Assembly (NCBI RefSeq): GCF_007997305.1
Contig: NZ_VORZ01000001.1
Coordinates: forward strand, 1,116,001-1,180,000
Length of the DNA: 64,000 bases
Origin: Psychrobacter frigidicola
Lineage (GTDB): Bacteria; Pseudomonadota; Gammaproteobacteria; Pseudomonadales; Moraxellaceae
Direction of reading: 5' to 3'
Shown: positions 20,389 to 29,637 of the stretch, in pieces
Layout: every line of letters begins with the position of its first letter
How positions within the stretch are numbered: position 1 is the first letter of the stretch
Translations under genes and position numbers: made by a program
The notes under the pieces: model-generated
The model's database searches: none
Told to the model about the DNA's origin: nothing
The model's input: only the letters and a program-made list of their open reading frames with translations

Positions 20389-21525
20389 TTATATTTGATA
20401 ATCGTGCACTGCATCAATAAACACCTTGGCGCGCTCAGGATCGGCCCACTGTGTAATACCATGGCCCAAATTTGCCACATAGCCAGTTTTTTCTCCACCA
20501 GCATAAGCACTGTCGAGCATTAATTTCACTTCTGAGCGGATCGTTTCAGGAGAGCCATACAACGTCGCAGGATCTAAGTTACCTTGAATGGCTTTGTTAC
20601 GCTGTACCTTCTTATTCTGTTTCGTTAACTGGCGTTGGCTCTCAATTAGAACTTGGCGCGCGCGGTCTAACGGCATTGTCCAATCTAATCCCAAAGCATC
20701 CGCTTCGCTATCGGCTTGAATGTCCAACCAGAGACCACCGCCTTTGGTGAATAAAATGACTGGAATATCAGGATGACGTACTTTTAACTCAGCAACAATT
20801 CGCTTGTTATAGGCATGCGAAAATTCAACAAATTGACGATGACCAAGCGCCCCGCCCCAGCTGTCAAATATCTGTATTGCTTGCGCACCAGCAATAACTT
20901 GCGCATCGAGATAATCAATGACTGCAACCGCAAGCTTATCAAGCAATTGATGTAAGAATTCCGGTTTGCTATACAAAAACCCTTTGGTATAACGATAGTC
21001 TTTTGAACCACCACCTTCTATCATGTAAGTAGCCAGTGTCCAAGGACTGCCTGAAAAGCCAAATAGAGGCACTTGTCCGTTTAGCGCTTTACGAATGCTG
21101 GTTACCGCGCGCATGACGTAATCTAATGAATCATTGACATCAAGGGTGGGTATTCGGTCAAGATCTGACTGTTGACGGATAGGGTATTTAAACTTAGGAC
21201 CTTCACCCGTCTCAAAATATAAACCAAGTCCCATCGCATCAGGAATGGTCAAAATATCACTAAACAAAATGGACGCATCCAAATCAAAACGGCGTAACGG
21301 CTGTAGTGTAACCTCGGTGGCGCGAGCGGTATCTTTACACAAACTCATAAAATCGCCCGCTTCAGCACGGGTCGCTTTATATTCTGGTAAATATCGCCCT
21401 GCTTGACGCATCATCCACACCGGTGTGGTATCTACTGGCTCAAAACGCAACGCGCGCAGTAATCTGTCATTTTTCAAAGTAGGAAATTTTTGAGTAGTTG
21501 AATTATTGTTGTCTGAAAGACTCAT
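20389..21525 (-). CDS. hemE: Uroporphyrinogen decarboxylase
   Basis: 378 residues from ATG 21525 ([10 protein letters not shown]). The start is supported by GGAG eight bases upstream; the frame also has a TTG at 21549 that would place this SD inside the gene. It decarboxylates the four acetate side chains of uroporphyrinogen III in haem synthesis. Signature [19 protein letters not shown] near the N-terminus, [21 protein letters not shown] in the middle, and the C-terminal [18 protein letters not shown]. coli HemE is 354 residues; the excess is N-terminal. Confidence 0.96.
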   Translation of the reverse strand: MSLSDNNNSTTQKFPTLKNDRLLRALRFEPVDTTPVWMMRQAGRYLPEYKATRAEAGDFMSLCKDTARATEVTLQPLRRFDLDASILFSDILTIPDAMGLGLYFETGEGPKFKYPIRQQSDLDRIPTLDVNDSLDYVMRAVTSIRKALNGQVPLFGFSGSPWTLATYMIEGGGSKDYRYTKGFLYSKPEFLHQLLDKLAVAVIDYLDAQVIAGAQAIQIFDSWGGALGHRQFVEFSHAYNKRIVAELKVRHPDIPVILFTKGGGLWLDIQADSEADALGLDWTMPLDRARQVLIESQRQLTKQNKKVQRNKAIQGNLDPATLYGSPETIRSEVKLMLDSAYAGGEKTGYVANLGHGITQWADPERAKVFIDAVHDYQI

Positions 21526-21811
21526 GCACCAATCTCCAAAATAGAACAATATTTATTATTGTCAAAGTTAAATACAAGGTTAAATAAAAAAGAAGAGGTA
21601 AAGCAAATTTTTTAAAACATACACACGTTGCTAACCATTAAGAAATAAATTTCTACGCAAAAACGTAATTCATATTATGGTCTTAGCTTTAGGTTGAGCT
21701 TGTTCACTTATTCAAAAATTAACCAATCGAGCTTAACCAACAATAAGCAAGTTTCATAGTCCACCTATGTATCTGTTGTAGATAAACCGCTTACTCATTC
21801 CGAGCATCGAC

Positions 21812-22984
21812 TTACATAGAAAGCGCTAAATTATCACGGTGTACCATAACCACACGCTCTTCATTATTGCCAAGGATTCTATCGAACTGCCCAGTACGTT
21901 CGCGGGCGACACGGCGCGCATCGGTAGATGAAAAGTTGACTTGTCCAACCGCTAAGCGGGCACCATTGTCTTGATGAATAATTTCTACCACGTCACCTTC
22001 ATCAAAGTCGCCGCGTACTTCTACCACACCAACAGGCAACAAGCTTCTATTTTGCTCAATCACTGCTCTGGCCGCCCCAGCATCTACAATTAAAGAACCT
22101 GACATCCGTAAATGGGCTGCTATCCACTGCTTGCGAGCGATGATTTTATCATGTTCATTGGTCGTTAGTAGTGTTCCTACTGCCTCACCTGACACGACAC
22201 GAGTAATAACATTATCAATGGCACCACTGACAATCACGGTCGGGCAGCCGCCCATCGCCGCTAAGCGACCCGCGCGAATTTTAGTTAACATGCCGCCACG
22301 CCCAAGTTTACCGCCATCGCCGGCAATATCAAATAAATAATCAGCCATTGCTCGTTCTTGGCGAATCATTTTAGCATTTGGATTATTACGCGGATTATCA
22401 GTAAAGACGCCTTCTTGATCGGTCAAAATAATGTATAGATCAGCATTGACCATCGCCGCTGCCATCGCACCTAGCGTATCATTATCACCAAATTTAATCT
22501 CATCAATAGTAATCGTATCATTTTCATTAATTACTGGCAGTACACGCCATTCTAATAACTGCGTGAGCGCGCTGCTGGTATTCAAATAACGGCTGCGGTT
22601 AGACAAATCATCATGAGTCAACAGTAGCTGCGAGCTTTGTATACCATGTTGAATCAGCGCCGACCACCACGTTTCAATCAAGCCCATCTGACCAATAGAG
22701 GCACAGGCTTGTAATGCCGCAAGCTTTTTGGGCCGCTCATCAAGATTCATACGTACCACCCCTTCAGCAACTGCACCGGAGGATACTAACAAAACTTCTA
22801 CGCCCTGATTATGTAATTTTGCAATCTGCTTTGCCCACTCGTAAATGGCAGTTCGATCCAGCCCTCGACCATTATTGGTTAACAACGATGAGCCAATCTT
22901 GACAATAACGCGCTGAATATCAAAGTTGCGGGTTTGCTTGATAAACCTTGCTTCTTCGGTCGTTTGTTCCATGTCACCTGCCAT
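21812..22984 (-). CDS. proB: Glutamate 5-kinase
   Basis: 390 residues. First step of proline synthesis. The amino-acid kinase domain (about 25-270) begins VIVKIGSSLLT and contains ENDTITIDEIKFGDNDTL and GRGGMLTKIRAGRLA. A PUA domain occupies the C-terminal 100 residues (SLIVDAGAARAVIEQNRSLLPVGVVEVRGDF). The start is supported by CAGGAG seven bases upstream; the N-terminus is about 20 residues longer than in E. coli. It follows obgE by 108 bp, a conserved neighbourhood. No proA in the window. Confidence 0.96.
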   Translation of the reverse strand: MAGDMEQTTEEARFIKQTRNFDIQRVIVKIGSSLLTNNGRGLDRTAIYEWAKQIAKLHNQGVEVLLVSSGAVAEGVVRMNLDERPKKLAALQACASIGQMGLIETWWSALIQHGIQSSQLLLTHDDLSNRSRYLNTSSALTQLLEWRVLPVINENDTITIDEIKFGDNDTLGAMAAAMVNADLYIILTDQEGVFTDNPRNNPNAKMIRQERAMADYLFDIAGDGGKLGRGGMLTKIRAGRLAAMGGCPTVIVSGAIDNVITRVVSGEAVGTLLTTNEHDKIIARKQWIAAHLRMSGSLIVDAGAARAVIEQNRSLLPVGVVEVRGDFDEGDVVEIIHQDNGARLAVGQVNFSSTDARRVARERTGQFDRILGNNEERVVMVHRDNLALSM

Positions 22985-23092
22985 AAAAACTCCTGTATAT
23001 TGCGGGTATTAATTAAAAAACTAAGAATAAATAATTATTTTATAAAGGAAGACCCTGCAAACTAATAAGTATCTTCTTTTACAAAGTATAAA

Positions 23093-24346
<1,254 letters not shown>

Positions 24347-24461
24347 TTACAGTCAATAACTGTGTTTATATTCGTTTTTATATTAGCACGTTCCACACAC
24401 TGGTGCAGTTATACGGTGGCTGAAACCTTTCTACAAGCTAATATTAGCAATTATTATGGCA

Positions 24462-24498
24462 ACAACACCCGATAACCAATCTGACTATCGGGTGTTGT
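24462..24498. terminator. Strong hairpin between gap and obgE
   Basis: ACAACACCCGATA and TATCGGGTGTTGT make a perfect 13-bp stem with an 11-base loop, 98 bp after the gap stop. Neither side has a clean T run, so it may terminate by other means or protect the 3' end of the gap mRNA. Confidence 0.6.
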
Positions 24499-24596
24499 AT
24501 TTAATATCAATAATAGCCAGTATAACATTTAAGCACTATGTTCAAACCCTACTTAGATAGCAGGGTTTAACATAGCCATCTTTTATACTTGAACGA

Positions 24597-26033
24597 CTAT
24601 GCTGGGATTTGAGCGTAGCTAATGCCTGCCATTTGTGTCGCTAAACGTAGTACTTGCGTGCTATAACCCACTTCATTATCATACCAGATATAAACAATGG
24701 CATGATTATCTGTAAGGATAGTTGCTTGAGCATCTACAACGCCAACGTGAGTATCGCCAACGAAGTCAGTGGATACGGCCTCTGTTGAATCGGTATAAGC
24801 AATTTGCGATTGCCACTGGTTGCTATTAGAGACATTGCGCATAAATTCATTTAAAGCATCAGCGCTAGTCGGTGCCGTTTTTAGGTTTAAGTTTAAAATC
24901 GCTAAGCTGACATTTGGCGTCGGTACACGAATCGCGTTACCCGTTAATTTACCACTAAGCTCTGGTAGTGCTTTGCCGACAGCTTTTGCCGCGCCTGTGC
25001 TGGTAATGACCATGTTCAGTACGGCACTGCGACCGCGACGATCCGCTTTATGATAATTATCAATCAAGTTTTGGTCATTGGTAAAAGAGTGGATAGTCTC
25101 AACGTGACCGTTTTTGATACCATACTCGTCGTTTAATACTTTTAGCATGGGCGTAATAGCGTTGGTCGTACAGCTAGCAGCACTAACGATAGTGTCATCG
25201 CCGACCGTGTTATTATTAACACCATAAACGACGTTCTTAATGTCCCCACCAGCAGGGGCTGTTAGTAACACTTTTTTTACACCCTTAGCTTGTAGGTGCT
25301 TGCCAAGGCCGGCTTCGTCTTTCCATATACCGGTATTATCAATCACCAAAGCGTTGTCGATACCATAAGCAGTATAGTCAATCTCGCTTGGATCATTAGC
25401 ATAAATAACTTGTACGAAACGGCCATTAATAATCATGCCATTATTGTCATCGTCAATACTAACGCCGCCTAAGAACCGACCATGAATTGAGTCACGCTCA
25501 AGTAAAGAGATACGTTTGGCTAAGTCACCGGCAGCGGCAGGACGCACAACAATCGCTTTTAATTGCATACCCTTCGCGCTTGATGCTTGTGATAATAACA
25601 GACGCGTCAAGATACGACCGATACGACCGAATCCGTATAACACTACATCCGTTGCACCATTAATAGCGCTGTTATCTTTGCTAATAGCTTGCAACGCTTC
25701 TTGTATATCGCTGTCATTGGCAATTAACTGTCCGACATCGACACGCGTCGCTTGAATATCACTGCTAGCAGCCAAAGCTTTAACCATGGCTAAGGTATCA
25801 GCGATAGTGACCGGCTTGCCACCTTGCTCACGTATGGCCGTTTTTTGATGTAATGCCAGCACTTGACCCACTGACGTGGTATCGAGTGTTTCCCCAAACA
25901 AAGTAACTTGTACATCTTGCTCGTTGTATAATTTATTTAATAAACCAATCAATTCAATGGCTTGTTGTTCTTGATTATTATATTTGCTTAAATGGTCTTG
26001 ATGTAGTTGGCGTAAGGTATCAGCGTTGCTCAC
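24597..26033 (-). CDS. gap: Long-form glyceraldehyde-3-phosphate dehydrogenase
   Basis: 478 residues from a GTG at 26033. The ATG at 26042 directly abuts the SD AAGGA, whereas the GTG lies 8 bases after it, so GTG is preferred. The dehydrogenase core starts only at about 130 with YGFGRIGR and has the catalytic cysteine in SAASCTTNAITP (about 288), then SFTNDQNLIDNYHKADRRGRSAVLNM and a C-terminal WYDNEVGYSTQVLRLA. Ordinary GAPDH is about 335 residues; the extra 130 N-terminal residues are helical and of unknown role. This long type is known in Pseudomonas and Acinetobacter and is thought to work mainly in gluconeogenesis there. Confidence 0.9.
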   Translation of the reverse strand: MSNADTLRQLHQDHLSKYNNQEQQAIELIGLLNKLYNEQDVQVTLFGETLDTTSVGQVLALHQKTAIREQGGKPVTIADTLAMVKALAASSDIQATRVDVGQLIANDSDIQEALQAISKDNSAINGATDVVLYGFGRIGRILTRLLLSQASSAKGMQLKAIVVRPAAAGDLAKRISLLERDSIHGRFLGGVSIDDDNNGMIINGRFVQVIYANDPSEIDYTAYGIDNALVIDNTGIWKDEAGLGKHLQAKGVKKVLLTAPAGGDIKNVVYGVNNNTVGDDTIVSAASCTTNAITPMLKVLNDEYGIKNGHVETIHSFTNDQNLIDNYHKADRRGRSAVLNMVITSTGAAKAVGKALPELSGKLTGNAIRVPTPNVSLAILNLNLKTAPTSADALNEFMRNVSNSNQWQSQIAYTDSTEAVSTDFVGDTHVGVVDAQATILTDNHAIVYIWYDNEVGYSTQVLRLATQMAGISYAQIPA

Positions 26034-26368
26034 AAGAAACATCCTTATAATTAGTAAAGAGTAAGTTTAATAGATAAAGTAGGATAAAGAGATAAAAATA
26101 ATGTATAACAATGATAGTTCTAGAAAAAACTGGAATATGAGTACCACAGTAAGGCAGTAATTTTAAATATTTGTTGCCCTGTTTGCGATTAAATCGTTTA
26201 GATTTTAGCTTAAAATGGGGCATTTTGCCAGTGATAACCGTTATTACTCGCAATTATGTAGATTACGTCTAAACTTTTTATTTTTTAAAGTCTCTATTCA
26301 TAGATAAAAAAAGACAGCTTATTGCGCTGTCTCTTTATCAACTAATAATGATTCATGTAAATACACTG
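26034..26368. other. Intergenic region gap-lipocalin
   Basis: 335 bp. It contains the terminator of the upstream lipocalin gene (26307-26336) and the untranslated region of gap. No convincing promoter hexamers were found. Confidence 0.5.
26305..26332 (-). terminator. Intrinsic terminator of the lipocalin gene
   Basis: On the minus strand AGACAGC, loop GCAATAA, GCTGTCT followed by a run of T. Confidence 0.85.
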
Positions 26369-27505
26369 TTAAGGTACAAGATTAACGTGCTGATTGGTTT
26401 GTGGCGTCAATTTAAATTCTTTTAGCTCGTAGCCTTGTTGCTGCGCAATTTGACGGTATTTTGCATAAGTTTGCTGGCTAATATTTGGCGTACGCGCAAG
26501 CAACCAGAGATATTTGCGGTTAGGCGTGCCTACTAACGCTGTTTTATAATCAGCATCGCGCGCTAATACCCAATAATCAGCCCGTCCTACCGGTAACCAG
26601 CGAATCCATGAAGGCAAGAAAGTTACTTTGAGCTTGCTGCCTGAGTCGTCCGCAGGTTTGGCAAGCCCTTCAGCAGTAATTCCGGTACCGTCTTCTTTAA
26701 CACATTCATTCAGTACCGTGATTCCTGAGCCATCAGCTTTGCCAGTATAAGTGGCCGTTACGTCACGAGTGCACTTACGCTGAAAATACATCGGTAAACG
26801 ACCTATTTCATACCAAGTCCCCGCATATTGCTCAAGGTCGACAGTATCTACGGTAGTTGGCGTACTTGCTGACTTATGTATAATTGATGACGGCTCAATA
26901 TCTATCGTTGCCATATTATTGTCTTTGGTAGGCGCTGTATTCATAGGCAGGTTTTGTGGTGCTGCATAAGCGGAAAAAGCAGCTAAAGGGATGATTATTG
27001 CTAAAGCAATGGCGGTATGCTTAATAAGACCATTCATAAATACGCGTTCCGGAATTTCAGGGGTAGAGGGTACACCTAATAAAATTTTGTCTTTCTCAAA
27101 ATTGTTGTCTTTACTGTGCGTTTCTTTAACATTACTAGTCACTTGCGATGGGTTTTTAACGCCTTGATGCATAATAGCTGATGATTTCTCAAACTTTTGG
27201 GACGCCTTTTTATAACCACTATCTGCCTTTTTATAACCACTGTCTACGGAACATTTAGCTTCTATATCCTCACCGTAATTACTAAAAGCCTTGTTATTGC
27301 TCATGACTTTATCATTTACTGAGAGTTTCGAGACTTCATAATCGTAACTTTTGTCTTTATAAATATCATCGTTACTGGCGCGGCCGATTTGTTCTTTCTT
27401 ATCGCGAGTTAGATAATAAATATGTGACTGGTTAGCCGACTGCGACTGAGAACCGGCTGCCTGTTCGTCATTCCATGCTGACTGAGGTAACTTAGTGGTT
27501 TTCAT
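26369..27505 (-). CDS. Lipocalin (Blc-like) with N-terminal extension
   Basis: The C-terminal 180 residues are a bacterial lipocalin: DLEQYAGTWYEIGRLPMYFQRKC (strand A with the G-x-W motif), ITVLNECVKEDG, and YWVLARDADYKTALVGTPNRKYLWLLART. Lipocalins of this group bind lipids in the envelope. A classical signal peptide, MNGLIKHTAIALAIIIPLAAFSAYA, begins at an internal ATG at 27037, so the simplest product is a 222-residue periplasmic protein without a lipobox cysteine (unlike E. coli Blc). The frame is however open and protein-like for 156 more codons upstream to ATG 27505 (MKTTKLPQSAW), charged, low-hydrophobicity, with a tandem SGYKKAD repeat. No start has a good SD. If the long form is made, the signal segment becomes an internal anchor. 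Confidence 0.75.
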   Translation of the reverse strand: MKTTKLPQSAWNDEQAAGSQSQSANQSHIYYLTRDKKEQIGRASNDDIYKDKSYDYEVSKLSVNDKVMSNNKAFSNYGEDIEAKCSVDSGYKKADSGYKKASQKFEKSSAIMHQGVKNPSQVTSNVKETHSKDNNFEKDKILLGVPSTPEIPERVFMNGLIKHTAIALAIIIPLAAFSAYAAPQNLPMNTAPTKDNNMATIDIEPSSIIHKSASTPTTVDTVDLEQYAGTWYEIGRLPMYFQRKCTRDVTATYTGKADGSGITVLNECVKEDGTGITAEGLAKPADDSGSKLKVTFLPSWIRWLPVGRADYWVLARDADYKTALVGTPNRKYLWLLARTPNISQQTYAKYRQIAQQQGYELKEFKLTPQTNQHVNLVP

Positions 27506-27658
27506 AGTAATACCATTAATTGTTATGTAGTTGGTTGAATGTTTAGAATAATAAAATATAAAATTCTGAAATAGATAACTTACAGTATGTTTTAAATTCT
27601 TAGTAATTTGTCTTATTTTGAATAATGACTGGTTTGCACTATTGAAGAAAAACGTCAT

Positions 27659-27979
27659 CTCATTGCTTTTTTAACTTATAGAATCTAGTTAATAAAGACT
27701 ATATGCATAAGAGGCATTATTAACAGTAACTTTTATATGCTTACTAAGATATTTTACGCTTTAAAAATTTATATTTTATATTAGAGGCATGGACCCTGCT
27801 AATACAGTGTAGCAATGTAGGGAAACGCAACGGTTTGTAAGTAATACTCTTCTTCTTCGCTATATCTAATACAGTGTAACGCTTGTGTAAAGTGTATAGA
27901 AAACAACTATTTATACAGAAACATTGTGTCTCAACATTAGCTTCGAGTACAATAAAATCATAAGGCTATTAGCTTAATT
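27659..27979. other. Intergenic region with a repeated 13-mer
   Basis: 321 bp between the Nudix fusion and the lipocalin. CTAATACAGTGTA occurs twice, at 27799-27811 and 27866-27878 (67 bp apart). No gene seen. Confidence 0.5.
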
Positions 27980-29113
27980 TTAGCTTTGCATAAACTGACG
28001 AATGCCTGCAATACTTGTTGCGCCATACTGGGTCGCCTGTTGCACCATCATTGGTGAAAGCCCACCTAAGGCAATGACAGGCATATCAGCTATTTGTGCT
28101 AGTGATGACCATTTATCCCACCCCAATGGTACGTCATTAGGATGCGTTTGTGTTGCCAACACAGGTGATAGAAAAATCCCAATGACGGGTGGTTGCTGCT
28201 GCTGTAGGCGAGCTGCTGCAAGTTGGTTAGCAGCATGGATGCTGTCCGCATCATGACAGCTTATGAGTAGTGGTTGGTCTGCGCTTAGACATTCAGGATT
28301 TTTCTGACTGCATTCGAGCCCATTTGTAGCACCAGTGAACCAGTCCATTAACTCGGTATGGGTTAAATGACAGGCTTTTAGTTGCTGGTTAGCTTGATAA
28401 CAACTGAGATGCTTATCTTGCTTACTTGCTATTAGAGTCTGCCCAATATTATTAGGTAATACACAATCAATATCAGGACGGAAATCCATCAGTTGCTTTG
28501 CAAGCTGCACTTCTAATTGCTGACTTATTGCCTTTATCGCATTCGCTTTAGTACGCACATAAACCCACGCGCCTTGAGGCAAGTGTTGCTGATGATAAGT
28601 CAGCCATGCCTCGCTAGCATTTGGGTTTTCAATAAAATGTGCCAGCGGATAAGTAATAATAAGCTGCTCTGGAAGTTGCAACCATGCCAAAATAGTTTGA
28701 TTAGCGGCAGGTAACGGATAATCACCTGCTAGGAGTTGGCTTTTAGACACCCATGATAATGCTTGCCCTTCAAGACCATATTGGCGATGCCCATGCTGTT
28801 CAAACTGGAGGCCTGTTAAAGCCACTTTATACACCTGTAGGCACACTTGCTTATCGCCATAGTCATGATGGAGTCGCCCAAGTTTAACCGCCACATTATT
28901 ACTGATATTAATACCTATTTCTTCCCCCACCTCTCGTATCAGCGCGTCTATTGCTGCCTCATCAGGGTCTATTTTGCCACCTACAAACTCATAACGATTG
29001 CCTTGATGTTGCGCTGTATTACGGAACCCTAGTAAATACTGCTCTTGATAATGAATAACGGCTACTGCGACATTAACGATAGAACTAGGGAGTTGTGCTG
29101 AATGAATGGGCAT
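27980..29113 (-). CDS. Nudix hydrolase fused to a ThiE-like domain
   Basis: 377 residues. The N-terminal 135 residues are a MutT-type Nudix domain with a complete box: GGKIDPDEAAIDALI then REVGEEIGI (G-x5-E-x7-REUxEExGU), which in MutT removes 8-oxo-dGTP from the nucleotide pool. The C-terminal 220 residues resemble thiamine-phosphate synthase (TIM barrel), ending in PVIALGGLSPMMVQQATQYGATSIAGIRQF; the role of this domain in such fusions is not established. The same fusion is known in Pseudomonas and relatives. The gene has no close partner. Confidence 0.85.
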   Translation of the reverse strand: MPIHSAQLPSSIVNVAVAVIHYQEQYLLGFRNTAQHQGNRYEFVGGKIDPDEAAIDALIREVGEEIGINISNNVAVKLGRLHHDYGDKQVCLQVYKVALTGLQFEQHGHRQYGLEGQALSWVSKSQLLAGDYPLPAANQTILAWLQLPEQLIITYPLAHFIENPNASEAWLTYHQQHLPQGAWVYVRTKANAIKAISQQLEVQLAKQLMDFRPDIDCVLPNNIGQTLIASKQDKHLSCYQANQQLKACHLTHTELMDWFTGATNGLECSQKNPECLSADQPLLISCHDADSIHAANQLAAARLQQQQPPVIGIFLSPVLATQTHPNDVPLGWDKWSSLAQIADMPVIALGGLSPMMVQQATQYGATSIAGIRQFMQS

Positions 29114-29250
29114 GAAAGCGTCCTGTGCACTGAGATTTTAAAATGAGAGATGAAGCAGTGATTAACTTAAAAAATAATAAATAGGAAAATTGCAGTGGAT
29201 AACAACTTACATAAATTCACATCATAATTGGGTTTTATTTTATTAATTAC

Positions 29251-29279
29251 TTGTATTTATATTATTTATAAACGATAAT
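29251..29279 (+). promoter_or_regulatory. Promoter of hemP
   Basis: TTGTAT (29251-29256), 17-bp spacer, GATAAT (29274-29279). The -10 lies inside the Fur box. Confidence 0.55.
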
Positions 29280-29289
29280 CATTATCGTT
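29271..29289 (+). promoter_or_regulatory. Fur box upstream of hemP
   Basis: AACGATAATCATTATCGTT is a perfect 9-1-9 palindrome and matches the GATAATGATAATCATTATC Fur consensus closely. It covers the -10 of the hemP promoter, so iron-loaded Fur would block transcription. Confidence 0.85.
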
Positions 29290-29382
29290 AAGTTGACTTA
29301 TTCAGTGCATGTTCGGTTTAGCCCGGCGCTGATTAGATAAATCATTATTCAACACCCAGCCAACCATTTAAGGGAATTTATT

Positions 29383-29547
29383 ATGAGCGTTGTTATCTCT
29401 CGTTACTTGAACTGCCGTGAAAACCGTCTTCCTACTCTGCAATCACAGCATTTATTTGCACTGACTAAAGAGGTGCGTATTGAGCATGAAGGCGAAGAAT
29501 ATCGCTTGCGTCTCACGCGCAACAATCGCTTGATTTTGACCAAATAG
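29383..29547 (+). CDS. hemP: Haemin uptake protein HemP
   Basis: 54 residues, too short for most ORF callers. The C-terminal half, EVRIEHEGEEYRLRLTRNNRLILTK, is the HemP signature (I-x-H-x-G-x-x-Y-x-L-R-x-T-x-x-x-K-L-I-L-T-K). HemP is a small protein of haem/iron uptake; in Burkholderia and Bradyrhizobium it is needed for expression of haem receptor genes. SD AGGGAA lies seven bases before the ATG. Here it stands alone behind a Fur-controlled promoter and a terminator; the haem receptor is not in this window. Confidence 0.9.
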   Translation: MSVVISRYLNCRENRLPTLQSQHLFALTKEVRIEHEGEEYRLRLTRNNRLILTK

Positions 29548-29568
29548 TTTAAGGTCTTGCATGATAAT

Positions 29569-29597
29569 AAAAAACGCCTTTAATAAGGCGTTTTTTA
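29569..29597. terminator. Bidirectional terminator hemP / tamB
   Basis: AAAAAACGCCTT, loop TAAT, AAGGCGTTTTTT: a perfect 12-bp stem between the convergent ends of hemP and tamB. Confidence 0.9.
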
Positions 29598-29637
29598 TTA
29601 TCTAAAATTCTTACCACCTTTTAGACGCCTACTATTG

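Noticed and set aside
26020..26253. 77-codon minus-strand frame before gap
   Set aside because: It overlaps the gap start in another frame, has no SD and reads as random AT-rich sequence.
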